Assembly: GCA_958510875.1 (NCBI GenBank)
Contig: OY294069.1
Span: 164,857,111-164,921,110 of the forward strand
Length of the DNA stretch: 64,000 nt
Source: Endomychus coccineus
Taxonomy: Eukaryota > Arthropoda > Insecta > Coleoptera > Endomychidae
Direction: 5' to 3'
The notes beneath the pieces are model-generated. The model did no database searches. It was not told where the DNA came from and saw only the letters and a list, made by a program, of their open reading frames with translations. Position numbers and translations under genes: made by a program. Positions 10,491-21,600 of this stretch are shown in pieces (within the stretch, counting starts at the first letter, position 1; each line of letters opens with the position of its first letter).

Positions 10491-12870
10491 ACTATGTCAA
10501 GTCATAGTCCGTGAAATCCGCGTAGAGATAATGCTCTGGTTTCTAAAAATTAAAACTTTTAGACTGAAATATCTATCTATAGGAAGTGACATATGTCTCA
10601 TCGAGGGTAATAGTAGATTTTGGAACATGAATTATGCTGATTTTGACTTCCTTGTAGTCAAAATTATTCATGGGGATATCCTGTAACTCTATGTTCCTCA
10701 AATACATCTTTATAAAATGTTGCGTTGTAAACAGTTTCATAGATAAAACCTTGTCTAAAACCTTGTCGGCCCTCAAAAGCTTAATGATTAACACGTCAAT
10801 CGACAAAAGGCTCATCATATAGTATTCCCAAGTCCATTGATGTAAATCAATGTCAAGTCTAAGAGACCATTAGGCTCTGTGACTCGAAATACAGGCTTCA
10901 CTGCTTGCTTCCAGTTTATGCACTGTGATCTGCAGCAATGGCCACGCATTGCACTGTTTCATATGGGGTATAAAAATATGAACCCTGATGGTCACAAACA
11001 CCTTCTGAGCCTCGAAAATTTGTGTTCTTTTTCAATGATATTCACAAAGCCAAAAGTATTGACCAAAACATAACTTTATTACTCTATAAGAGCATTAAAT
11101 TCACATAAATAAACTGAGAATATAGAGGAAAACATACATATCATTTTTCACATTTTCGCATAATTAAAAAAAAAACTCTTTTATTATTCGACACTCGAAG
11201 AAATTGTCTTCCTGACGAATTGACACTATCGGATTCGGGATTGTATTCATCGAAGAGTAACCATCAGAAGGTTCGAATCAGAAAGGATTTCATTCCATAA
11301 TTTTTGCAAATGCGTCTACTCCTTTTCGTATTGTCCCCTCACCGAGATGAGTCATACGGTCAAAACAATGATAGGCTCCGAGACCCTTACGCCGTTCTCA
11401 TTTTTAATATCGTTTCAATCACTCAAAAGTGACTCAAAGTTTTTTTTCTGATATTCTGTGGCATATTTACCCTATACTTGAGAAAATTTGGGTCCCGGGA
11501 TAAATTTGTTTTGTTCCATTTGGGATTAACGTGTTAATGTCCATGCTGAACTATTTTGTGTTGCCTGAATTTACAAATTAAATGGTATTGTCGTTGTGTT
11601 CCTATTTGATTCTGTGGTCTTGTATTAGTTAAACACAATAATTGAATAACCTCTGATTGCTGATTATCTTTTTCATTGCTCTATTCGTTACTTACAAAGT
11701 GTAATATAGCCAATAGCTACATTATCTTGCAATGTTCTAAACTTTGTTGGATACTGATTAAAACTTTGAAACATTCATTAAGTACATCAAAGTATAATGC
11801 AATTAATAGGAATAAATCATTTTAAATAGTTATAGTTATATTTACAATTATTTTTACGTACAAATTATATTATGAACAAAAGCAGTTTTATTTATATAAT
11901 TTATAATAGATAAACTGTCAATTTAATGACTGAAAATAAAACATAAAGCGATCTGATTTGTATGATTTACTGAATTTTAAAGTTCCCAATGCCGTCACTG
12001 TCGCTCTATTCGGGGAATCCCAGAAACGAAACAAACGAAAACTAAGTAGTTCAATAACGTTTCGGGGAATTTTTTCTATTGTTTTGATTTTCAAGAATAA
12101 AAGTTCTAAAGATGCCGAATTGCTAAGGAACCATTTCCTTGGAGATAAAAAATTAAAACTAACCTAATATCTAACTAATATTCTTGTCTCCATTTGATTC
12201 AGTATAAATTGCAAAACTTCATAAATCCCTTAAGTGGACATTATTTCCTGTCTGTAACATTTTCTCTGCTACTACTACAAGTTATCCGGGCAATAAGGTT
12301 CCTCTTTGACTTAGTGCTTATTCAAATCAACTCCATCAAGTGACAACAGTTGACGTATAAATAACATGACATTCTAAATATTTGTTTTCTGAAAATTGTA
12401 CTGTTAAACTTGTCTGTCGTTTTTCAAATCTCATGCAACTCAATGTGTTGATACAAGGATCAAAATTTTCTATTTAAAATGTACATTCATTGGAAGCCGC
12501 TACTGACATTAGGATTTATTTTTTGGGCACTCATATTCTCTACAGACGTCCTGAAGCTGCAGAAAATCATTTTGACAGGTAACTTTTTGTATTTCCTTCT
12601 TTCTACAATACCAGGGGATATGCAGAAATCAATGTTTCTATTTGGAATGTCCTTCTGTGATGGTGAGCAATAGATATCTGACTAAATAAGATAAGATTTG
12701 AAGTAGCAACGGTAGTTGAAGGTTATATACATTCAGAATGTAGACCAAGAGCTTTCTATATTAGGTCTCACCTACACTGAGCTTCAGGAATCGAGCCTCA
12801 AGGGCTTTTGTTGTGAACATTGTTTTATAATCAAAAGATTCAATAATTACAATGATCAAAAATGAAAAAA
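10491..12870. other. Unassigned sequence
   Basis: I see no supported gene, RNA or transposon terminus in this 2.4-kb stretch. Open frames stay under 85 codons and lack domain text. Confidence 0.5.
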
Positions 12871-12874
12871 AAAT

Positions 12875-13020
12875 TGATAAAATGAAACACTATTACTTTT
12901 TATATCAGTTATATTATAGAACACTATTACAGTGACTTTAGTTTCGACAACTAACGTGTCATCTTCAGAACTATACAGTAAGTGATATAAAAACAAAGTA
13001 ATAGTGTTTTATTCTATCAA
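12875..13020 (-). ncRNA. Hairpin with hammerhead-like core (weak)
   Basis: Outer arms GAAACACTATTACTTTTTATATCA (about 12883-12906) and TGATATAAAAACAAAGTAATAGTG (about 12984-13007) are inverted. Between them, on the minus strand, runs CTGAAGA, a T, a GACA...TGTC stem, then GAAAC, TAAA and GT. This is the order of a type I hammerhead core (the seventh core base is variable) with a 2-bp stem III. Stem I next to the core does not pair cleanly. Its resemblance to Penelope-like terminal repeats is by motif only. Confidence 0.3.
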
Positions 13021-13486
13021 TATGATGAATCATCACAAAGTAACAGCTAATATTTTGGAACATACGAGAGTTCCATGAATTATCTGTTAATCTATAGAAA
13101 CTATAATACATGTGAAAGTTTTTCTTAGGCATTCGGTAGCTACAAATAAATATACTCAACATATATTCCCCAAGTTAATTATTCAACTTAGATTCTATTG
13201 GTACGAACTATGATCAATTATGGATTCAACAAAATCCTGGTTATACCTCGACGTACATTAAATTATAAAGAATACCTTCATGGATGGGGGCAAAATTAGA
13301 AGCTTTATTCACACGATGCTCCATGAACATTATAGGTTTTCCCCTGTGTAATCATAATTTATAAGCATCCTCTCGTGATCTGAGTTGTACTTAAAACATA
13401 TTAAGGGTATTTTTCTCCTATACGTTACGACGTAGTACTAGCAATAGTAGTCCTACTAGTAGTACTATAGAAGAGAAAAACATTAG

Positions 13487-15810
13487 ACAGGGTGTCCTCG
13501 AACTGCGTGGCCAAAATAAAGCCGAAGATTCTTTGATTCGAAAAAAAGTTGATGAGCCTTTTTACTTTTGCCTCAAGTGTCTTGTTTACCCGGTAGAGGG
13601 CTTCAAAATTGCAAAAATAATTTTGTTTTTTCGGTATAACTTGAGAACGTGATGAAGAACTTTTACAATATTTAGCAGGTGAGTTACTGTCAATAATGGC
13701 CATTTTTGAGAGTGGAACACAGAGCCTTAGAGACTATAGAAATGGCTCAAACTTGAGGATGTAACGGGAAAAGTGTCCAGAACTTTTTTGTGGTCAATGT
13801 AATTCACTCGATATTTTTTACGTAAATAATTTAATTTGAAAACTTTTCTTACTCTTAGAAAATTTTAATAAAATCAACGGATTAGCTTGAAAAAAGTAAT
13901 TTTCGAGTCTCTGCAATTTTGGCTTACTAATTACTTGATTAAAATACCTTAGTTGCCTTTGCTTTTCTAATGTCATTTTGGCATTTGAAGCATTTATTCT
14001 CAAAACTGCCAGTTTTTACTTTGCTTTCCGTAAAAATTCTGTAAAATTATGGCTCAAAATTTCACTAACACTGAAATGGTTGATATGTTATTGATTTATG
14101 GACTTTGTCGTTGCAATGGCCGGAGAAGGGAAAGATATCCGCATCGCAGAATTCCAAATCGGCAAACCTTCGCGAAACTGGCAAATTTGAAGCAAATCGC
14201 AGAGAAACTGGACGCAGACGGACAAGAAGGACGTTAGAGCTCGAAGAAGCGATACTGGAAGCGGTTGAAACTGAACCTGGGATAAGCACACTACGTTTGG
14301 GACTTCGTATTGGAGCCTCAAAATCATTAGTTCATAATGTACTGGAAGAAGAACTGTTGTATCCCTATCATATTAAAACAGTTCAAGACTTATTGCCCAT
14401 GGATCCAGGTCATCGGCTAGATTTCTGTCGGCTTATTGTCCAAAGACAAAACGCAAACCCCAATTTTTGTAGAAGAATTCTGTTCACGGACGAAGATACT
14501 TTCACGAGATGTGGTCTTTTTAACCTCCATAATGAACATTTCTATGCTGATGAAAATCCTCATGAAACGGAAGTTATATATTTTCAGAATCAAACTAAAA
14601 TCAATGTTTGGGTTGGAATTGTGGATAACTTTATATTTGGCCCTACCGTTATACCCGATCGATTGAACGGGGAGAACTACTTGAACTTTTTGGAACAAAG
14701 GCTACTTGAACTGTTGGAAGACTTGCCCTTACACATTCGTCGTGGCCTGGTTTATCCATGATGGTGCACCTCCTCATTTCACATTAGCTGTGAGGCGACA
14801 TTTGAATGCGGAATATCCAGATCGCTGGATAGGTAGAGGACACAATGCACCAGTGAACTGGCCGGCCCGCTCCCCTGATTTGACGCCCTGCGACTTCTTT
14901 CTATGGGGCGCTTTGAAGTCGAAAGTTTATGCAGCTTCAGTAAACACACGAGAGGAATTGTTGCAACGAATTAATCATGAAGCGGATTTATTGAAGAATG
15001 ATCCTGAAGTACTAGCCAGAGTTCAATCCAATTTCTTGAAACGAATTAATTTGTGTATTCAGGAAAATGGGCAACATTTCGAACAATTGATGCCTTAGCG
15101 ATTTCCCAAAAAGTTTTGTTGTTTCTTTTAATTTAGCATTTGTTTTTCCTAAATAATCACATCGTTTCCCCATTTCTATTGTTTTTATTATTCGTGTTTT
15201 ACCAAGATATTAACCATTTCAGTGTTAGTGAAATTTTGAGCCATAATTTTATAAAATTTTTACGGAAAGCAAAGTAAAAACTGACAGTTTTGAGGATAAA
15301 TTCTTCAAATGCCAAAATGACATTAGAAAAGCAAAGGCAACTAAGGTATTTTAATCAAGTAAAATTAGTAAGCCAAAATTGCAGAGACTCGAAAATTATT
15401 TTTTTCAAGCTAATCCCTTGATTTTATCAAAATTTTCTAAGAGTAAGAAAAGTTTTCAAATTAGATATACTATCAACGTAAAAAATATAGAGTGAATTAC
15501 ATCGACCCAAAAAGTTCTGGACACTTTTCCCGTTACATCCTCAAGTTTGAGCCATTTCTATAATCTCTAAGGCTCTATGCTCCGCTCTCAAAAACGGCTA
15601 TTATTGACAGTAACTCACCTGCCAAATATTGTAAAAGTCTTCCATCACGTTCTCAAGTTATACCGAAAAAACAAAATTATTCTTGCAACTTTGAAGCCCT
15701 CTACCGGCTAAACAAGACACTTGAGGCAAAAGTAAAAATGCTCATCAAATTTTTTTCGAATCAAAGAATCTTCGGTTTTATTTTAGCCACGCAGTTCGAG
15801 GACACCTGTA
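13487..15810 (+). mobile_element. Tc1/mariner-superfamily element with ~600-bp inverted repeats
   Basis: Ends read ACAGGGTGTCCTCGAACTGC on the left and GCAGTTCGAGGACACCTGTA on the right. The two arms (about 13487-14090 and 15209-15810) pair almost throughout their length and reach into the first codons of the transposase gene. Between the arms lies the transposase at 14049-15098. The length (~2.3 kb), the single gene and the terminal CAGGGTGTCC-type bases fit this superfamily; arms this long are unusual for it. TA target duplications are expected but the left one is not clean. Confidence 0.8.
14049..15098 (+). pseudogene. Tc1/mariner-superfamily transposase with two frameshifts
   Basis: The product would cut and paste its own element. 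It starts MAQNFTNTEMVDMLLIYG, an N-terminal helix-turn-helix of the type seen in arthropod transposases of this group, followed by RRIPNRQTFAKLANL. The frame shifts near 14180 (into the frame starting at 14105) and again near 14745-14755. All three catalytic acidic residues appear: ILFTDEDTFTRCG, FIHDGAPPHF and PARSPDLTPCDFFLWG. I count 43 residues between the second and third Asp. RWIGRGHNAPVNWP has two residues more than the usual spacing in relatives, so the gene is probably from a DD41D-like group. The C-terminal part ends HFEQLMP. The frameshifts make it inactive as read. Confidence 0.8.
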
Positions 15811-16969
15811 TAGCGCCTGTACTTTAGTGACATCTAGCTGTAAGAAGATTCACTATGTTCTAAAAGAAGAAGAGAACTATTTTCTCCAAGCTCCCTTAGT
15901 TTTGATATCCGATGAATGACACCTCAAATGCGTATATTTGTTTATAATATTAAGTATTAAGCATTGCCTATGGATGTAGTTGATCCTTCATAAAAGCCCG
16001 ATATGCCTAAACTATTTTTTTGTTTATATTCATTGTAGTTTTCATATTATGTTGGTTATAAACAAAATACATTCATAAATGTATTTGCAATTTTTTTTAT
16101 GTTATTGCTACGGGTGTCCTTTAAAAAAGACAATAGACATTTTGCTCTCTCAAGTCTAATCATTAAAGTAAACAGCTTTAGAAATATCAATTACCACGTA
16201 TTCTGGTTAAATGGATATTGACATTTTAGTCGTACCCATCAATGCCATCCAATTTTTGTTATACTTATTGAGTGGTTCCCGAAAATAAACAGAATTTGGT
16301 ACAACATATACAATATTGTTATCATACCATTTTGAGACAACAAGTGTAATCAACTATTCATGTTCAAAGTAGCCTCTTTCCTATTTTTGTCTTACTTCTT
16401 TTTAGTTATTGTCCCTGTTCCCTTTACAGATAACAATTGAAGAAGTGGGAGATAGACGAACAAGTTATCCAAAAAAAAGATGATTTCTTCATCTGTCATC
16501 TGACTATTTATTTTTGCTCCTCCTCTAAGATAAAAACCTGGCAACTAATTGAGTGATACAAACACCTCATCCTCTGAATCTTCAAATGTAACACTATCTG
16601 ATGAGTTATCAGAGGTGGCAATACGTTATCGATAATTCTGTTTCATCAGCAAACATGTTTTCTTGTAATGGAAATATCCTATCGTCCTTGTAAAAGGATA
16701 CTGGAATTCTAATCTACAATTTTACACATTTCATGTTTATTACTCATAACTACTCCTGAATAATAGTAATACGTAAAACTGACCTAACCAATCTAAGATC
16801 AACCAAATCGGTAATATTTGAAAATAGCCCCAGATTAGGCACTACCAATCTACCAAAGCATGATATAAGTATTATTTAAAAATGGGTATAAACAATTCGA
16901 AATAAAACTTTCAAAGTAACCATTTTGAGCGCCACGCATCTGCTTTGAGCTGAACTTCTTTAAAAGTTG
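15811..16969. other. Unassigned sequence
   Basis: No gene or repeat end recognised. The first bases after the element (TAGCGCCTGTACTTTAGTGA) may belong to an older repeat. Confidence 0.4.
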
Positions 16970-17205
16970 CTAAAGTGGAAACCTGTATAGTGTACTTCTA
17001 AATGGATAGTAGGCATATCTGGGATCTAATAGTTTTCTCACAAGGATTTTTATCACTGAAAAACACTTCATATTACAGTTTTGCGTTTCGCGAACTAGCT
17101 GTCTCTGTATTACGAGGTCCAGGTGAACAGTCCCTGAAAAATAAAACAGATGGCGCCACAATCAAAAATCCCATATGACATTTGAGATGTACCATCTTTA
17201 ATCAG
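16970..17205 (-). repeat. Dispersed repeat, partner of 6310-6450
   Basis: The minus strand repeats the GATTGTGGCGCCATCTGTTT and TATTTTTCAGGGA block seen at 6390-6425 on the plus strand, together with the upstream TCATATGGGATTTTTGATTG. It sits directly before the mariner remnant. Confidence 0.55.
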
Positions 17206-17289
17206 TACCCATTAAAATTCTCAGACTGATATGTTATTCAGCTCTGTTTTGACACCCATCGTAAGCAGGCAGCTTCGAAGATTTTTGTA

Positions 17290-17884
17290 AACAAGAATTC
17301 CACATCTTGATTAAACATTATTTCTTGCTTGGAAAAAACATTACGCAAACCAAAGCATCGCTTGTTAAACATTATGGAGACTCCTCACCATCGATTGGAA
17401 CGATTCGCAAGTGGCTTACTGATTTTAGTTGTGGTAGTATGAGCACAAACGAGGCCGGAAGTTCTGGTCGTCCAATTGAGGTTACAACGCCAGAAATCGT
17501 TGATAAAATCTATGGTATGATATTGGACGATCGGTGAGTTAGAGTGCACGAGATTGCTGAGGCTATGGGCATCTCAACCGAATGGGTCTATCTGCCATAT
17601 GAGTGCCAAATTTGCTCTATGTTAACAACAAGCGCGACCTTGTGACAACTTCAAATGAGTGTTTGGCGATGTTCAAGCGCGATAAGAAGGACTTTTTGCG
17701 ACGTTTCGTAACCGTGGGCGAAATATGGATCCACCACAACACACCAGAGGCCAAAGAACAGTCGAAACAGTGGACTTGTCCTGGCGAATCGAATCCCAAA
17801 AACGCCAAAGTGGGTTTATCGACCAACAAAGTCATGGCGACAGTTTTTTGGGATGCACACGGTATCGTGATTGCAGATTGCACT
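17290..17884 (+). pseudogene. Mariner transposase remnant
   Basis: The text follows mariner transposase order: IKHYFLLGKNITQTKASLVK, GTIRKWLTDF, SGRPIEVTTPEIVDKI (first HTH-containing half), an in-frame TGA at 17535-17537, then EIAEAMGIS, and in a shifted frame LRRFVTVGEIWIHHNTPEAK, EQSKQWTCPGES, NKVMATVFWDAHGIVIADC. The first catalytic Asp of 'VDE.W' is Gly (VGEIW), and the second half of the catalytic core is missing because the sequence switches to an unrelated MITE arm after about 17884. A stop also precedes the HYF segment. Clearly dead. Confidence 0.85.
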
Positions 17885-17950
17885 AAAATTTCAAAAAGAG
17901 TAGAAGGGAGGCTCCGGCAGACCTGGTATACTTTGACTATGGTATCGTCC
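17885..17950 (+). repeat. MITE arm joined to the mariner remnant
   Basis: AAAAAGAGTAGAAGGGAGGC and the following CAGACCTGGTATACTTTGAC match one arm of the MITE at 10255-10490. Only one arm is present here. Confidence 0.5.
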
Positions 17951-18660
17951 ATACTTGTTGTAAATCATACTATCAACAATATAATATTCATGTGAGATAG
18001 TTCAGTTCATAGTTTTTTGTTGTAAATTGTTCAGATCACCGTTCTCTGTGTTTTAGTATGAATGTCAATCTTTTAGCTAATTTGTTTAAAAACTTCACTT
18101 GTTAAAATAACATATTTAATATAAATATCCTCCAGTTCTTTTGCTATCTTTTCACTTAATAATATATAAATCAGCTTCAAACATTCTATGCGTGTTTTAA
18201 TATAACAACAATACTCTCCATATCGATTAGCTTGAAAAGGGCAAAACGATCACCGTCGTATATTATGTCTCTCCACCTCTGTGTTGGATCGATTCGACGC
18301 CAATTCTAGACAGTTGAATTTTATTTGCCATAATGTTACTAAAGAACTAGTTTCCTTACACATGACTTCAGCGCTCGAGTTCAAATTTGGAAAACGACCG
18401 CGAAGATGGATTTTCCCAATGAACGAGTGTGATAAAATGCCAAATGAAACGAGTTGCTAGTACCATTTTTTTCTTTTTTCCGCATCTCGTCTAATAAATT
18501 ATAAACGGTGATAGTAACGTTTCCTGCAAAGAGTTGAAATAACTGTTTTTCGCGAAGCTACCTTTGAAGTCGGTTGTCACTTTGACAGTATTTGAAATTT
18601 AACATATGAAAATATAAAGAATGTTCCATTAACAACTAAGGGAATATACTACAAAAATCA
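17951..18660. other. Upstream region of the coiled-coil gene
   Basis: No coding exon was identified. The 5' exon and promoter of the next gene may lie here or farther left. I cannot place a TATA box or start site with confidence. Confidence 0.4.
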
Positions 18661-18669
18661 AAATGTTCT

Positions 18670-21600
18670 GTGAAAGAACTCGCTGATATAATAACCCAAG
18701 AAAAGAAATCAAAATTCCCAATTGTAAACAACAGGAGACTTACATCTGGCAAGATGGTTGGTGACTCCTCTTCGTATTCGTTAAAAAGGGCCGCCTTGAA
18801 GGAACAGTATATGAGACTACAAGAATTGAATATGGAGAATGGTAAGTTTCAGTATGATCTTAGGTACGAGAGGAAAAAGAGTAGGATTACCATTTAGTAA
18901 TTGACATATTGTTTCGTAATTGCGAAAATGAAAATGGAAAAACTCTATGGAAATAATTTCATGGAGAGTGAGTGCATCTGTAAAGGGATTATCATATGTA
19001 AACATCAGTTCTCCTGGAGTAAATGCGTGAAGTGGAACCTCAATGATTCCAATAGAACCATATGTTTGGTTGGCAAATTCAGAAGTTTAATGTACATCGA
19101 TATTGAATGTAATTCCATCCTAACTAAGGTAGATTTAACACTAACCCAATAAAAATAATATACTTAGAACAATCGCTGAAGAAGTTTTGATTAAATCCAT
19201 CCTGCATTGCAAATAGTTGAGTCTTTTGAAATGGTTCTCTTCCCTTCTCGTTTTTTCAGGTTGATGGCATACACCCATGTTTTTTGATAACATTGCACCA
19301 GCATCGTTGTTTCCCTCAAAAACTCACCTGATGTTATTCTTCAATTTCAGAAACGAAAAACAATTCAGACCAGAAACAGAATATGGTTGTCAAATTGGAT
19401 GGTGACGCTTCAATGAAAGAGAAGAGCATCAATTTCAGTCTCTCTTTGCTGATAGCTAACATCCTTATCTTCGTATTCTCACTGATTTTCTGTTCGATTG
19501 CCAAACTAGTAGCATCTCTAGTGTGGAGAGTATGCTCAGTGTAAGTAAAAATCAGTAATGATAAGGAAATAGTTGTAATGGGGATTTCGCAATGTTGCAC
19601 AAGCTCTGAAGTCAAGTGACTTTAGGTTCCAGGTTATTTGGTAGAATAGTGCCTGAAAGTAGGCATTATTGAGCAACAGCTCCAAATTGAACATGAGTTA
19701 CTACAATAATATCAGTAGTGAGGGCAGGAGCCGATAGAGCGGCGTTGGAATGCAAACAGGGGGTTTTGGGATGTACCAAGGACCATACCAAAATATTTAA
19801 CAGGGGCCTTCTAATGCCAACTTGCTCGGTTTCATCATCTGGAGGTTCACTTACTCTGATACTTCTTGGCAGTGCGAGAAATATGCGAGACAATACTTGG
19901 TATTGCAAAGGTTCTTAGTGAGACATCTATCTATCTGTTCGTATGTAGACAGCGTTGGAACATCTTGGTTTCTCTAACAATTCTGTATAGTATGTTTTAT
20001 CATACCTCGAAAGAACAGTCGACCAGTGGCATCACAACCCTACTCGTTCTGGTGATGAGCCCAAGAAGGCGAAACAGCTGTTCAAAACTATTGGATCGTA
20101 GTGTCACTGGTCGATCTAGAGAAACCTCACCACTTCTTTCTGATATCAGTAAGCTACAACTAATCTGTCAGTAAAAACATACAGAATGTTTTGCAATAGT
20201 ATTTAGATTATTATTAGCCAAAGGAAGCCAAAAGTTGTGATTGAACCGCTAACCGCTCCAATGAAAATAGCGCTCTTAACTTAGTTAGTTGCGAGGGTTT
20301 GTGAGAGGTTCGGCGAAATCATTAATAGGTCATTTAATGTTGCTGTAAAGAAGTTACGAATGACCAGAATTTTTTTCTACTATGCAACATTTCGTTCGAT
20401 TCAACCGGGATTATAATTTCAATTCGATAATAAAAGTTCATTTGTGATTTCAGAACCAAGGAACCATCTTCGTTTAAAATCACTCCATTAGCCAAAAATC
20501 TGTCTATCAAAAATGAATCGCCACTCGCCAAACGTTCATCCGATACTGACCTCACAGTGAAATCAAAACTGAGCACCGAGCTTAGCTGTCCGAATCTTCT
20601 TTTGAAGAGATCCGACGAAGACGTCAAACTCGAGCAAACGCACAGAGACTGTCAAACGATTTTCCACCCTCAGACGTCCCACAAGGCCGACAATATCCTG
20701 AGAGGGGAGTGCGTCAAATTGAGAGAGGAATTGTTGAATCTTCATACGAACTCGCTCAAAGAACACGCCCTCCTCTCCAGGAAACTGGATTCGATCACCA
20801 AAGAGAAGAAAGAACTGTCTAAGCGATTGCTGATCGTGCAGAAGGAAAACCAAGTGGCGAAAGTACAAATTGGGGAACTGATGAACGAGAGGATGCTCCT
20901 TCAGAACAGACTTGAAAACGCTACGAAAGAATTCAAGGTCAACACGAGAACGAAGAAGATCGCTCTTGCCAAACTGGAGGACATCTCGTCTACCGTTGAC
21001 GATTTGAAAAAGCAATTAGAACAAGTCACCCGCGACAAGGAGATTCTGGAAGCCAAACTTGAGGTGATGAGAGGCGAATATGAACAGCTGCAGAATCGTT
21101 TACGCTTTTATCAGAACAGAAACAAGATGTTGGATCAGCAGGCTGCCGAGAAAGATGTTAACGTTGCGGAGTGTCTTAGCGAGCGAGAATCGTTTACCTC
21201 TTTGAAAGAAGCAGACGCTGTTAGTCAGACTTCTCTAAATGGAAGCATGAGCAAGGTAAATTCTTATTGGGTTTTTTTTGGTTGTGTTTATACCCAAGCT
21301 AACTTTTGCGGGGTTCATTCGGAAGCCGCGGGTCTAGCTCAAGACAGAGCGAACTTGTACCCTGAAACTGCCAGCGCTGGCGTTCATAAGTATCCCTGGG
21401 GGGACCAGAAGCACTCTTAGGGTAGTTATGACTGCACTAGATGGTGAAAGTCAAAGCGACTAGAAGTGGGCAGCGATTGTAAAGATGGATCAAGGTACAC
21501 CTTATGAAGATCAACAGTTCGAGGAGACTAATCGTAATTTTATGGAAGGGGAAATTATATTTTTCGAGTTCAGGACTTCCTGTAAAGCTTTTGCAACTCA

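Noticed and set aside
18663..18690. ATG at 18663 as the start of the coiled-coil gene
   Set aside because: That frame meets TGA after seven codons and is not the frame that continues into exon 2.
20563..21015. 150-codon minus-strand open frame
   Set aside because: Shadow of the coiled-coil exon on the other strand.
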